The translations under genes and the position numbers were made by a program. A stretch of 64,000 bases of DNA from Lingula anatina (lineage: Eukaryota > Brachiopoda > Lingulata > Lingulida > Lingulidae). The stretch lies in the NCBI RefSeq assembly GCF_001039355.2, contig NW_019775387.1, forward strand, positions 375,284 through 439,283, written 5' to 3'. Shown here one piece after another: positions 35,601 to 47,500 of this stretch (its first letter is position 1; each line of letters opens with the position of its first letter). Below the pieces are notes generated by a model. That model made no database searches. It saw nothing but the letters and a program-made list of their open reading frames with translations, and had not been told where the DNA came from.

Positions 35601-38080
35601 TAATTAAACGATCTATATATTGTCTAATTAAGTGTGCATGGGACTTATTTGAATGTCAGTGATTCCTATATTTTATATTTTCCGTCAGTAGCTGTAATAG
35701 TGTATTTATAATTTAATTATTCATTTATTACTGTATTTTACCAGGTTACTCAAGTCAGCGGCTGGGTTTGTGAGTGCTACAGGTAGCCCTCTTCACCCTG
35801 AAACTCCTCGCAAGAGGGCGCTGTATGTTCACTGTGTGGTAGAGCTGGTCTGCAAGTGCTCCCAAATGAAGGGAGTAGACCCAGAGAACTTCACAACTCT
35901 CATTTTAAATCTGCTCACGGAGGTGGAAACTGTGGTCAGCACCAGTGAGTATTGCCCACAGTTTGTCAGCTGGACTTTCTTTACCAAAATTTCTATGTTA
36001 AGAATTTAGTTTACAGTTAAAGATTCTTTTCCTATGTAAATTACAAAGATTTTCAGGCAGATTTTCCTGTGGATTGTCATTTCATTATTAAAGATATCTT
36101 TTTGGTTGTATTTTCTCAAAATCATTGTTTTAAAACACTTATTTCTTAAGAGTGTGGTAAGCCATTCTCTGTCATATTCCTCCAGTCCCAGATCTATCTG
36201 TCCAGTGGGAAGAGTCTGTCACCCTGTGCGTGGAGGTCCTCCAGTTGCTAAATAATTGTAACCCCCAGACGACCACGGTGACAGCAGTCCTGAGGAGTAT
36301 CTGTCAGTGGATAGAGTCATCTCCATGCACAGTCCTCCTGCTGCCGCTGGTCACAGCAGGTTGCAGGTGCTTGGCCTCCATTGTGCACATGGTGCAAATC
36401 ATTGAGAACTGCATGGATGCCTTCTTTAATTCTGGTGATTTTCATCTTTATGTATTTTCTGAATAAAAAATACTGCTTTATTTTTTTTTATTTTTTTATT
36501 TTTTTTTTTGTTTGAAAATTTATTTCATTCTCTGAATGATCTTTGTATAAGTTAATAATTAGAGTTCTTTGTGTTTGTATTTAAAACATCCAGCATGTAA
36601 TAGTAATTTATATTGGTATTTAGAAGATACAGCATTTCAAAATTTCATTAATTTTTTAAAAATTGAAATCATAATTAAAATTGTAAATAAATCTAGAAAG
36701 ACATAACAAGGTGAATTTTATATTTTATATACGTAAGTGTATTCCACACTTCCAGGCTTGGATCTGAGTGAAAGTTATGGGTGGGGTAGGCTGCTGTCAG
36801 CCATGCAGATACCAGAGTTGACGTTTCGGGAGTTTCTGGTGGAAAGTTTACGTCAGGGCAGCTATTTGACATTGTACGCGTATGTCCTGCAGCATTTACC
36901 AAAATGCCAGAGCCTTGATGAAGAAAATAGCCATATTGCTGGGATAGTGCAGTGGACTGCAACAGCCAAACCAACGTATGTATTATGATTGATTCTAAAG
37001 CGTGACATTTTGTCAGTTGTGTATTGTGCACAAATCTACTTGCACTTCACATATTCTATGATAAGCTTAATTATCCAGGTTTGCTAAATTAACAAAAATA
37101 AAGTTCTTAAAGTTTGAGGGAAGTCACCAGGTATATTCTGTTTGTTTGCAGTCCTCATATCTGATTTAATTCTATGCTTAGATATTCTTGTTGTTTTATG
37201 TTATTGTATTCCTTTAGCTGCAGATAAGTTTCAAGTACTAAATGATTATCAAACACATTTGTTTTCTCAGAAGTGAAAATGAAGCCAAGTTATTCCTGTG
37301 GTGGGGTAAGATCCTAGATCTGCTGCTACGGCAGATTGACTTTGGCGCCTCGCATGCCATTGTGATCAGATCTCTGAACAACTTCATCGCAGCACTCACC
37401 ACACTGGGAGAAGATAAGATAAGTGCTGGACTACTGGGAGCTATAGGTCTTGGCAGGGCATCCAACTTGTCTGTTAGGTAAAGAGATTGAAAATTGTCAC
37501 TTTCCTGATATTCCGAATTTAAATGCAATTTTGTCCAAGTAGTTTTAACAAAATGTGTATTTACAGTTGCATGTGTTGTATTATGCCCAGTATAGAAATA
37601 ATTATTTATTGTGGTATAATTTTCTTTGTAAGAAAATGTAAAATATGAGGAAAGTAATTACTTTTACTTTTAAGTAGAAGTTTAAAAATTGTATAAGATA
37701 CATATTCATTATGGTTAGTTTATAGTTTTTTGGTGGTATGAACCATTTTCTAAATTTACTTCGGTTTATCTCGCAGGTTCCGTTTAGTGGCAAGAAGTCT
37801 GTCTGCTTTCCTTCAAGCACAGATCGTGAAGAACAATGCTCTTAGACTCGTGCCCCATGACCATACTCCAGCCAATGTACAGCAAATTGTCACCTCCCTC
37901 AGAAACCTCAAGACAAACAAGCAGTACACACCCCTCAAAGAGCAGATAGATTTTGCCTGTCAGTTTGTCAGCTCAAGAGGCAGGTGTTTGAGGGATGCCA
38001 AGTTCTTGTTAGCAGAGCTGACTGGGGTCCTGTTCCCAGAGAAAAGATACCTGGCTGTAGTTCAAAATCCTCAGCCATAA
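10040..38080 (+). CDS. EPG5: EPG5, autophagosome-lysosome tethering protein, complete gene
   Basis: EPG5 (ectopic P-granules 5) is a very large cytoplasmic protein. With RAB7 and LC3 it tethers autophagosomes to late endosomes and lysosomes and promotes SNARE-driven fusion. I placed 46 exons. Every junction is GT-AG with matching phase, and the sum is 7,776 nt, or 2,591 residues plus stop; the human protein is about 2,580. It starts MAEAVKERKPKKSK (human starts MAEAVK). Other landmarks are RCPAGVGKWA, two LC3-binding-type motifs (WVLV 561-564, WQYL 578-581), WLSTYFMKLR, PPTRQFF-SCIEILGQ, EAKLFLWWGK and GLLGAIGLGR. It has no catalytic domain and is mostly alpha-helical. The start is supported by conservation and the adjacent promoter motifs. 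The five block entries that follow give exon coordinates. No frameshift or missing exon is seen. Confidence 0.97.
10479..10527 (+). other. G-quadruplex-prone tract in EPG5 intron 1
   Basis: The plus strand carries six or more runs of three to five G separated by one to five bases, such as GGGGGTGGGGGTTGAGGGGG. This meets the usual G4 pattern on the coding strand about 400 bases into intron 1. Whether it folds is not shown. Confidence 0.6.
10665..10756. repeat. (ACAGT)n pentanucleotide microsatellite
   Basis: About sixteen tandem ACAGT units follow two ACAAT-type units, in EPG5 intron 1. Confidence 0.97.
14641..14895. repeat. Imperfect direct repeat in EPG5 intron 7
   Basis: Two copies of about 105-125 bp each contain GTGATAAGATTTTGGTGATG, an AT-rich middle, and TTTGAGTGCTTTTCTAGTT or TTCTGAGTGCTTTTCTAGTT followed by GTATTG. 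The second copy runs into the polypyrimidine tract of the exon 8 acceptor. It looks like an interspersed repeat, but I cannot name a family. Confidence 0.7.
15861..20714 (+). CDS. EPG5: EPG5 exons 10-16 (residues 611-953)
   Basis: Exons: 15861-16017, 16301-16444, 16821-16966, 17165-17316, 17502-17642, 20007-20171, 20592-20714. Conserved stretches are MLRLFAFATSLMKIL, GRYRQFNKRIG, SMEMMWKLLWLLHFV, SYVSTHTREFCAKTGR and MYLFRELPLFLWEL; the last lines up with human LYLFKELPLYLW. The part is helical with no named domain. The 2.4-kb intron between the fifth and sixth exons of this block holds a foldback element. Confidence 0.94.
19348..19618. mobile_element. Foldback (long inverted repeat) element in EPG5 intron 14
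   Basis: Two arms of about 110-120 bp are imperfect reverse complements. The outer arm GAACAGATGATCTGTGGAC pairs with the segment ending at 19618, and the inner arm AATCTCCTGATGG pairs with CCATCAGGAGATT near 19535. The spacer holds GGATTAACTCTCGG. No protein is encoded. It is probably a MITE, and its transcript could form a long hairpin. Confidence 0.75.
20999..24945 (+). CDS. EPG5: EPG5 exons 17-24 (residues 954-1372)
   Basis: Exons: 20999-21246, 21458-21598, 21928-22048, 22667-22770, 23006-23102, 23561-23797, 24129-24295, 24803-24945. Conserved stretches are FHDWAWDTILKLRLHKH, ACYVATVMTKIGHS, SMVSSLVSWIATGS, CIYRWGQQALD..DHPLLPLLWQ and GIGHKFFESSVNTSLLKRMK, which continue the match with the human protein in order. 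The exon 20 acceptor (TTTATTTACCAG) follows an AT-dinucleotide run. Confidence 0.94.
23303..23472. mobile_element. Foldback element with flanking direct repeat, EPG5 intron 21
   Basis: The arms read AAGCCGAAATATTTTCATACC and, on the other side of a 30-base loop, GGTATGAAAATATTTCGGCTT; pairing extends outward to CATAAATGATC. The hairpin lies between two copies of TTTTATAAGAGCAT (near 23304 and 23460), which look like a target-site duplication. Confidence 0.65.
24946..27091. other. EPG5 intron 24, long and compositionally distinct
   Basis: This 2.1-kb intron has more CpG than its neighbours. It holds a 12-bp perfect inverted repeat CAATTCGACCAA/TTGGTCGAATTG (about 25119-25177), a 12-G run at 26099 and a C-rich run near 26587. 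No exon of EPG5 is missing across it, and I find no recognisable protein. It could contain an old insertion. Confidence 0.45.
27092..30768 (+). CDS. EPG5: EPG5 exons 25-33 (residues 1373-1780)
   Basis: Exons: 27092-27203, 27579-27702, 28156-28300, 28487-28658, 29098-29188, 29326-29403, 29648-29790, 30220-30382, 30574-30768. Exon 25 begins with a Glu-rich run before HNVGYQKSREFHQSLVR. Later landmarks are GFWLEEPRLHDPHLYLPGLP, LQRYEQPLPPPPLVPLK, AAVHVENVI and DETKYYPPTRQFFSSCIE, the last nearly identical to human. The exon 31 acceptor lies less than 20 bases after an (AAT)n array. Confidence 0.94.
29572..29629. repeat. (AAT)n microsatellite before EPG5 exon 31
   Basis: About nineteen perfect AAT units end less than 20 bases before the exon 31 acceptor TTTTTCAG (29646-29647). 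The array is intronic; a poly-Asn reading through it is not a gene. Confidence 0.97.
31216..38080 (+). CDS. EPG5: EPG5 exons 34-46 (residues 1781-2591, stop)
   Basis: Exons: 31216-31347, 31775-31856, 32085-32227, 32753-32957, 33511-33684, 34066-34241, 34551-34736, 35139-35296, 35745-35944, 36186-36434, 36756-36975, 37271-37477, 37777-38080. Landmarks are YEFPDQYGDVLKLLL, GLYSQWKPYVTNISVFLGYL, SFVFLGLVFTQMPW, LLLPLVTAGCRCLASIVHM, QIPELTFREFLVESLRQGSY, EAKLFLWWGKILDLLL and RFRLVARSLSAFLQAQI. The stop TAA is at 38078-38080. The C-terminal third is the best conserved part of the protein. Confidence 0.95.
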
Positions 38081-39660
38081 ATTGTATTTCGAACAGCAAG
38101 AGTTGATGGTCTTATTTGGACATGATATTCTCTTTGATTGTTTTGTATGACAATATACATGTTGTATAGAGGTAGCATGTTTCATCAAAGGCATTGTATT
38201 CACATTATTTTGTGCCGCATGTCTTGCCTGAAACAGGTCTTTGTTTACAAAATCAACAAAATTGAAGGCAAAAAATGAGATTTGATTGCATTACTTTATA
38301 TTAAGTCCACAGCATGACTTAATTACTGGTACAGCAAATTGTACTGATTGTGTAGAAGCCATGATATTGAAAATGCTTACACACATTGTAGTGAAGCATG
38401 TGGCTGCTGTAATTGGATAAGATTGATAACTTCAAGTGCTTCTTAGCAGGCTCTCTACAAGAATTGAGTGATCTTGACTTGAAGGACCTAGCTCTTACTT
38501 TAAGAGGAATGGAGCACCATTGATTGAAAAATATTTACCTCTCTTTGCCTCTAAGCATTGTTTTTATATTGTTAATATTTTTTATCTTGAATGGTTGTGG
38601 TTAACCAAGCTTATTATTTTATTTAATTTTTTCATTAATAATTAGCGTTAGAAAATGTTAGAACATCGAGTTGGGGAGATTTTAATTTCCTCCCCATTTG
38701 CAGGCTGTGAATGGTTTCAAAGTACTGTTGATATACTTGGCATATGTACATATATTGATAATTCTGGGTCATGTGCCAGTGCACATTGCTTGTTTTTGTG
38801 TCTGGTCATGGAATATTGTGGGAAACTGGTGTAATGTGGGAAACTACATGTAGCTGTGCTTTGGGATGGTGACATTTAGAGTTTCAATGAAAGTACATAT
38901 ATTATTGCCATAACTTAAACCACTTGGCAGTTCGATACCCAAAACTGTTGAAAAACATTCTTATTTCATTAATTGTATACACTGAAAACTTGACATGGAC
39001 CTTTAGAGGAGAGCTGCACTGTGGTTTATTTGATTTCCAGGTCATTCCACAAAAATGTGAACTTTTTAGCCACTTCTGTGATGCACACATTTTGTGTAAC
39101 ATTTGTATATTTTAATATAATTCAGTCAGTTTTATACGACTTTTATTATGGGTGATTTCTTTATAGGAGGATGCTATAGCATTATTTAAAGCAGGTACAA
39201 TGCAAAGTTATGTAAATGTTACACAAAATGTATGCATCACTGATGTGACTCAAATTTTTACTTTTTTTGTGGAATGACCTTTTCATAGGTTTTGAAACTG
39301 CTGTCTGGGAACCAATTTTTAATTAGTATAAAGAAGACCAAGATATTTCAAATGTGAATTACTGTTTCCAAAGATGACACATTTTGATGGGGTATCATTC
39401 GATCTGAAAATATTTTTACTCAAATTTTTTGTGCAATATGAACATGTGGTTATGGAGTAAATGTTATAAGAGATTCATGGAATGGAGCTTAAAGTGTTTA
39501 TGTTTAATGCTAAATATAGCAAATACAGATATTATCAAGTGGCAGACATTTCAATGGGCAACTGTGAGAGATTTATTGCCTTAAGTGTATGCCATCTACG
39601 GACTTTATACCATGTAAATTCTAATTCATAAAATAAATATTTGTTGAAATGTTTTAAACG
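38081..39660 (+). other. EPG5: EPG5 3' untranslated region and flank
   Basis: Non-coding, AT-rich DNA follows the EPG5 stop. A canonical AATAAA at 39632-39637 is a reasonable polyadenylation signal, and others occur further on. A foldback element (39039-39280) would lie within the 3' UTR if this signal is used. Confidence 0.5.
39039..39280. mobile_element. Foldback MITE with GGTCATTCCACAAA termini
   Basis: The left arm starts AGGTCATTCCACAAAAA and runs about 66 bases to TTTGTGTAACATTT. The right arm is its imperfect reverse complement, starting AAATGTTACACAAAATG and ending GTGGAATGACCT. The spacer is about 110 bases. No protein is encoded. It lies 0.96 kb past the EPG5 stop. Confidence 0.8.
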
Positions 39661-41573
39661 TTTCCTCATAAATGTAGCATAAAATTCATTTATTTGATAA
39701 AGAGACGGCTGTCTACTGCTAGATTGATAAAAATATCACATCCAAAACCATGGAAACAATAAACCAAATGATAGGATTACTTGAAAAGTTGGTCTATTTG
39801 CATCTTACATAAAATTTGTGTGAGATGACTCAATATAAATGGCTTGAAAATTTATATGTATCTTTGGTTATAAAAGTATAATAAAGCATTTAACACATTG
39901 TCAATTACAAGTTTGCACATAGTTTTACATTGAATACTCCCACTTTGAATGGTTTTCAACTCGAACCATAAATAACAGCCAATGTGGTAATAGGATCCTG
40001 TTAAAGCAAAGCCAATGACATTTTCTGAATGGCATTTATACCTAAACTGTAATTACTCAATAAATTTGAACAAAACAATCAAAAAGCAATACTTCGCAAT
40101 GTTGTTTTAAGTTTTGAAAAGTAAATTGGACTCGAGGCAAAGAGTACTTGTAACTAAAACTGATACATCCTTTAATAAAGAATTATTAGACCAAATGTTT
40201 GAAAGTTTTAAATAATTAGCCTTTGACATTTTCCCTAGCAACAATGAATCACTCATCGTAATCCTTTGATATCACCTACTAAGTTATTCTCTAATATCCA
40301 TGTTTCGTCCTCAACACCTACGCTATTGGGTGGCGTACTGGTCCCACAGTAATAACAGCTGTATTAAGGGCAGTGGTTGGTGTTAATATGCCTGTTTGTA
40401 AAATAGCTCAAGGTGTGTGAAATATAAGTTTGTAAATGGCAATAATTACTATGAAGTTCAATAACTTCAGGAAAACCACGCCTGTGCTTGACACTTAGGA
40501 TTCTTATGGAAATCTTTACATTTTCAATTTGGATTTGTAATTTATTTTAAGATTAAAGCAAGAAACAAATGTCAAAAGTTCATAAAGGGTAATCATGCTT
40601 TTTAAATTGTGGAACCCAGCCAGCACCAAACAATTACAAGTGATTGGAAATACTATGCTGCTTGAAGTCATTTTGGTGCAACTAGGCTATATGTAAGGGC
40701 GCACAAGAAGTGACTAAAAACCCACACATAGTTTTATTGCCAATTGTGTTTATCATTTTGGATGAAGGTTTTATAGAACATATTAGCATTTCCTGACATT
40801 TTTGAGGATGTGGTTCAAAATGTGACAAGAGTATTTTGACAGGGTATTTTTATGTGAAATTTCAGTTTAAATCTGACAACCCTAATCTTATAATTGCTGC
40901 CTGTCTGTACTATACGGTTTTAAACCTTAACATTAGTAGGCCTGTAGAGAATCTGCCATTGCACCAGTAATGATAGAGTGTAAAGAAAATGGAGGTTCCT
41001 GTAGAAAAGCTACAAACAAGCATCCCTGCAGACCCCTCCCCTCCCCCCCAAGAAAAAAAAAACTGCTATGCCTATGCACAATATGCATTTTTGTAAAGCC
41101 TCTTTGGACCAAAGCAAAATAAAAAAGTCCAACTTTTATTACAAATAAATGCTAATTACATTTAGTTAAACCAAAAATATTTTTTTATGTGTCAAATTTA
41201 AAGTATTCAAATTATTGTTGTCAGATTAGACTTAATTCAAAAGGCTCATATTTTCATCAAAACTATCAACTGGCTTTCTATGAAGTGTAGGATCCTTCTG
41301 TTGACCATATAGTCTTACATTTATACGTGGCAGAAGAAAAAAAAAATTAATGTCTGGTAAATAACATATACCAATAAATGGCATGTTATAATGTATTCTT
41401 CTTTCATTTCAGTCATACACTTGTCCATCTAAATGACTTTGGATACCCCAACATTTTTAAAACTGTATTACAACTGCACTCCATCCTCTATTTACACCTT
41501 TATTGCATTTATCCTGGTCTTTTCTAAGTAGTATGTTACAGATCAACACAAAATGATCAGCTGTATATATGGT
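39661..41573. other. Intergenic DNA between EPG5 and the secreted-protein gene
   Basis: The two genes converge here, so the stretch holds their 3' ends. I see no further gene. There are several AATAAA and TTTATT hexamers, a C-rich patch at 41033-41050, and otherwise featureless AT-rich DNA. Confidence 0.5.
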
Positions 41574-44500
41574 TTACATATTACTAGGTGGTAGAGGGCG
41601 CTTGTGTAGTGAAGCTAAGTCCTTGTCTTCTCTCTCATCTGATGCTGTTGATCTTGGTTTTGGGGATAATTTGGCCACTTTTGCTGAAATGAAAGTAAAT
41701 GATATCTTGAAGATTGTGAGGGTTATTCTTTCTTGTCCTCTGATCTCAACATCTAACCGCAGTCTACATGTTAAAGATTACGTAAACATCTCTCTCTATT
41801 CAGAAAACATTATATGTTGTGAGAACACGCATGTATTATAACATGACCACAGTTGACCTTCAACTTCTCTTGGTAATAAAAAGTGAATCAATTTTAGTCA
41901 TAAAACAACTTTTTGTACCTCTGTTTTCAAAATCTTTGGCAATGTCCTTTAGGTTTATCCCATGGGCTTTGGCATATTTCACATCAGACAGTAATCTACT
42001 CTCCACATCCTCAATTACTGCAAAGTGAAATCAAATAAAGATAACTGATATTCATAAATTATATTCAATTATTTTGATTGAGAAAAAAGCCAGTTATTAT
42101 ATAAACACATATATTACATAAAGCACATCACTTTGTAAATCAATTATTGATATTCAACTGGATTTACATAATTATTCAAAGCAGTGAAGTTGAATGCTAA
42201 ACGTTTACTCACAATCATGCTTAAATGCCCCAAATCTACCCTCTGATATTTGGACTTCCCCTGATGGTTTACCAGCTGAAATAAAAAAGATTGGTACCTG
42301 AGCCAAACGCATTAACACACTGGGCATTCTACGCAGACCACTGAACAATATTTTTTAATATAACCCAAATTAAAACAAAACAGTGAAAATGACATACATG
42401 TATCCACAGACACTAAACAAGAAAGTGATGGTTATCATCACTATTCCATTTTAAGATAAATACACCCCATTTCCATAGATTAGATCGACCTACTTTAGAT
42501 CGACCTAACTCCCTGGGGGTTCACGCTAAATAGCTGAAAGTTAATTACCCCGTTACAGCTTGTAATAGGTGGGACGGACATTTAAGTCGGATTATCTGAA
42601 AGTAATCTAGTGAGACTCATCGCGGGGATAGATCGATCTAAAATTTATGGGAATAGAGCCATAGACACATTCCAGTAAACAAGTATCCAACTTTGAAATG
42701 TTTATACTGTGATTGACTTTGTGAAATGTATACACTGTACCTGCCTTCAATTAACTTGCTATTTTATACAAATTCTCCATCTAAACAGTAAACATAGGTT
42801 CAGCTCTTTGTTTCACATTACAATTAATAAAATTTTCAAAAATGTTACAGAATTAGAAAATGTTAATTCCTGTTACCCAAAACAAATTAGATTTTCATTT
42901 TGATAACATTTAACAAATCTCTACAATTGTACATATTGTATTAAAGAATACATGGGACAAAACACCGTGAAATGTACCTTTTTAGAAAATAAATCAATCA
43001 TGCCAATTTATAAATTCAACTTGCTTTTTCACCAAATTTTAGGAAAAAAAACCACAATTTGGCACTGGTGGTGTTAACATAGCAAAAATGTGTGTAAAAA
43101 ATACAAAAATGATCAATAACTTTTTTTGGAAATAATCCATGCCACTGTTTAAGCTCAGGCTGCCTTTTTGTCAAATAAAATCACTCAAAAAATTCAAAGT
43201 AAAAGAAAAATACACTTTAGCAGTTATGATGCTAACAAATGAGTTGGATGGCAGCATTATTGGAAACAGTAAAAACAGACACTGGTAATCAGAATTTAGT
43301 ATAAAAAATATCCAAATAATAATAACAAAAAAAAGAAGCAAATTTTATTCACCATTTTGGCAATTGCCTTGTTAATTTATAACAAAGTTAAATGAATAAT
43401 TTATTAAAAGAGAGGGAAGTAGGTGTGGGAGCTCACTTTAGCCTAGGATTTTGGATCCTAGCTTTAGCCAATAAACTAAATCTGTCTGTAAATGATCTGC
43501 AACAGACCCCTTCCCTGCTTTCTCAATCTTTATTACTTTTGCTAAATTATTATGCCTTACGTGTTTCAACTTTTCCAAGCTCACTCTCTGACCAAACTTT
43601 ATCCAGAAAATGTCCTTTGTCCTTGGTCTCAGTTGGATTTGCAGGGACTTGAGGAATGTTTGGATCTGTCTTGATACTACCATGACTGTCTTTCTCAGGC
43701 TTGGTACTATCGTCATGTAGAATTTCACCTAAGGAAGTCATAATCAATATAATTTTTTTTCATATTTTTTTTTTCATTTTTTTTAAATAGAAATTCAAAG
43801 GTATAAAAGACTAATCCATTTCCTTTACCTAATGTTAAAATTGTTATATGAAAATTAACTCTGTTAATGATACATTTACCTGGTAGTTACAAATAAGAAT
43901 TCTGTGAAAAAAGGTTTTACTATTCCATTTATAAATGTAGTAAAATTTAATCTGTTTTAACTACAGCCAAGCAATACATGTACACCTGTTTGTTTAATAA
44001 TATGTACAAGAGGTGCACAGTTATTTATTCATATTATAATTCAAATCTGTTGCTCACCTTCTCTGTCTTTTGTATTATGGCCTGTTATTGCTTTTGTTAT
44101 AATCAACTGTCGAGCCGTTTGTAACTTTTCTTTGACATCCTGGAAATAATCATTTTTTTAAATATCCAAATTTCTAATGTTTTTAATAATCATTAATACT
44201 GAAATGCTTTTCCTTTCAATTTCAGGCATTATATCCTCTAAAAATACTTAATTATAGAGTGCTGCTAATCGCTCACTTTATACATTTTTATCACTCGGTT
44301 CTACCACTAATTAGATGTGCTCAAACCAGCCTTCAACCTATATTGCTTGTTATTAAGCTGCCAGCACAAGACCTCATTCTGTCACAGCTTGTCAAAGAAT
44401 GCACACAACTTGTGTGCCCACCGCTAACCGGAGAATGAGCACTGCTACCACTGTACCACTTTGCTCAGCCAGTACAGGTGCATGTATACACATGAACTAG

Positions 44501-47500
44501 CCAAAATGTATACTCTTGCATCAAGAAAATGCCAATAAGAACATGTGAGTACCATCTGTATTTATTTTTGAAGTGATGAAAATAAAAATGAAATCAAAAA
44601 AAAAAATGTCTTCAACAGATTGCATTAATCTAAAAATTTAACCATACCTGTAAGAGGGCAACTTCTTCCGAAGTTAGTTTATTTAAAAAACTATAGACTT
44701 CATCATCTTCACTTTTTTCTGTCTCTCCTTCCTGGCTTTGAGATTCAGTGGGAGGCACGGTGGCCAGTGGAAGGGGGGTTGTTACATCAGACTTCTTATC
44801 CCTGTTAAGCTGTTGTAACTGAAGAAAAAACATTGATCAACCATCTGAATCAGTTTCTTCTAAACAGTGCCTTGATTCAGAGTTCTATTTCTGGACTATC
44901 TGTCACATTTATACATGAACCAAAAGCTTTACATGACAACATGTGTGGAAGTAATTAGTCTGTGTTTTAGGTGTAGCTTATAATCCTTCAGCATTTCAAC
45001 ATAAAAATGTAGGCTGTTGATTAGTTTGGGGGTGGGCCTAGGATTACCTCCTACAATTATAAAACAATCCTGAAATAACTTAGATCAATAATGGACATAG
45101 TCATAGTAAATTGTCAGCTTTTTACAACATCTAAATGACCATATCACTGCCATATCCTAAAAGCATGTTACAGTGAGGAATTCTCAAAAAAAAATCTCAC
45201 ATGCTTTCATGATTGCCATTTGTTCCACACTGCCTGTGGTAATAAATTTTTTTCCTAACTGCCATTTGCAGCTGTTGATTTGTATAAGCCAAAAACAATG
45301 TAGGGCAGAAATGTTGAACTTGCTGGATCTACTCACCAATGTTTGGAGGTTGGCCAGCTGAAAATTAAAAGAAAAACTGAGATTATATTTCATAAACGCC
45401 ATGTCAGTATGCCACATTCAATTCTTACTCTCATGTTGTATGTGCATTAAATTTAGTGACCAAAAATAAAATACAATTATCAAATACCAGACAGGGTTTC
45501 ATCATCATTTAAGTTGTGGCTGAACAAATTTCATCAAAGTGTGAATAAATTTGTCCTTTGAAATATTGTAAAATAAAACTTATGTCACATATATATTAAT
45601 ATATTTATCTCTCCTACCTTAGATTTAATGTCTTCTAGCTAGAAAAACATAAGACAAAAATCAATAAAAGTTGAATCAACAATTTGATTACTGTCATCCT
45701 GTCAGTATTCAAAAATAAATAGTCCTTTCGTCGTTTCATTTTAATGTTTAAAAATATCAAATGTTCGTGTGGTTAAATATCTAATGTGCTTAAAAACCTT
45801 TCTCAAGGCTTCATTATAATTGCGCAATTGAGACCGATGCGATTAAATCATAAGAAAGTTGGCCTTTGGCATATTTGAATTTTGCCTAGCAGAAATTCAA
45901 AAATTAAAGTTTTTGAAAAAATTTCAGTCTTCCAAATTAAAAAAAAGAGAGAGAGAGAAGAGAAACATTTAAAAGTTATGAAGNGATGGGTACGGGGGCC
46001 CTTACCGTCTAGGAGGAGAAGCGGTAACGGTAGCCATCCGGCGGAGCCGGCGGAGCCAACGGAGCCGGCGGAGCCGGCGGAACGATCCGGACGGGACCGA
46101 AACCATGTGTACCGCCAGCGCTAACGCTGGTGGTACAATGATCTGCAACAGACCCCTTCCCCCACTTTCTCAATCGATCCTTATTACTTTTGCTCAATTA
46201 CTATGCCTTACGTGTTTCAACTTTTCCAAGCTCACTCTCTGACCAAACTTTATCCAGAAAATGTCCTTTGTCCTTGTTCTCAGTGGGGTTTGCAGGGACT
46301 TGGGGAATGTTTGGATCTGTCTTGATACTACCATGACCATGATTCTCAGTCTTGGTACTATCATCATGTAGCAATTCACCTAAGGAAGTCATAATCAATA
46401 TTAAAAAAAATTTTTCATAGTTCTTTATAGAAATTCAAAGGTATAAAAGACTAACTTATTTCCTTAACCTTATGATAAAACTTTTACAGTTATACATGAA
46501 AACTAACTCTGTAAATAATACAATTATGTGGTAGTTACATGTAAGAATTCTGTGAAAAATGGGGTTTTACTATTCCATTTATACATGTACATGTAGTAAA
46601 ATTTAACCTGATTTAAACTAATACATGTACATTTGTTTGTTTAATATGTACAAGAGTTACTTATTCATACTATAATTCAAATCTGTTGCTCACCTTCTCT
46701 GTCTTTTGTATTATGACCTGTTATTGCTTTTGTTATAATCAACTGTCGAGCCGTTTGTAACTTTTCTTTGACGTCCTGGAAATAATCATTTTTTTTAATA
46801 TCAAAATTTCTAATGTTTTCAATAACCATAATATTGAAATGCTTTTCCTTTCAATTTCAGGCATTATATCCTCTAAAAATACTTAATTATAGAGTGCTGC
46901 TAATCGCTCACTTTATACAACTTTATCACTCGCTTCTACCACTAATTAGATGTGCTCACCACAGCCTTCAATCTATATTGCTTGTTATTAAGCTGCCAGC
47001 ACGAGACCTCATTCTGTCACAGCTTGTCAAAGAATGCACACAACTTGTGTGCCCACCGCTAACCGGAGAATGAGCACTGCTACATGTACCACTTCGCTTA
47101 GCCATTACAGGTACATGTGTACATTTGTACCAACCAAAATGTATACTCTTGCATCAAGAAAATGCCAATAAGAATGTGTGAGTACCATCTGTATTAATTT
47201 TTGAAGTGATGAAAATAAAAATGAAATAAAAAAAAAAAAAATGTCTTCAACAGATTGCATTAATCTCAAAATTTAACCATACCTGTAAGAGGGCAACTTC
47301 TTCCGAAGTTAGTTTATTTAAAAAACTATAGACTTCATCATCTTCACTTTTTTCTGTCTCTCCTTCCTGGTTTTGAGATTCAGTGGGAGGCACAGTGGCC
47401 AGTGGGAGGGGGGTTGTTACATCAGACTTCTTATCCCTGTTAAGCTGTTGTAACTGAAGAAAAACATTGATCAACCATCTGAATAAGTTTCTTCTAAACA

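Noticed and set aside
43392-43652. 86-codon plus-strand frame
   Set aside because: It is antisense to the conserved-phase exon 43561-43728 of the secreted-protein gene.
45780-45850. Possible exon reading HRSQLRNYNEALRK on the minus strand
   Set aside because: There is a stop just upstream with no acceptor between, the donor would be GTTTTT, and the other haplotype changes two residues to Cys.
46009-46197. Pro/Ala-rich frame in the GC-rich island
   Set aside because: It arises from the 9-bp repeat and runs into the allelic copy of the next intron; not a supported gene.
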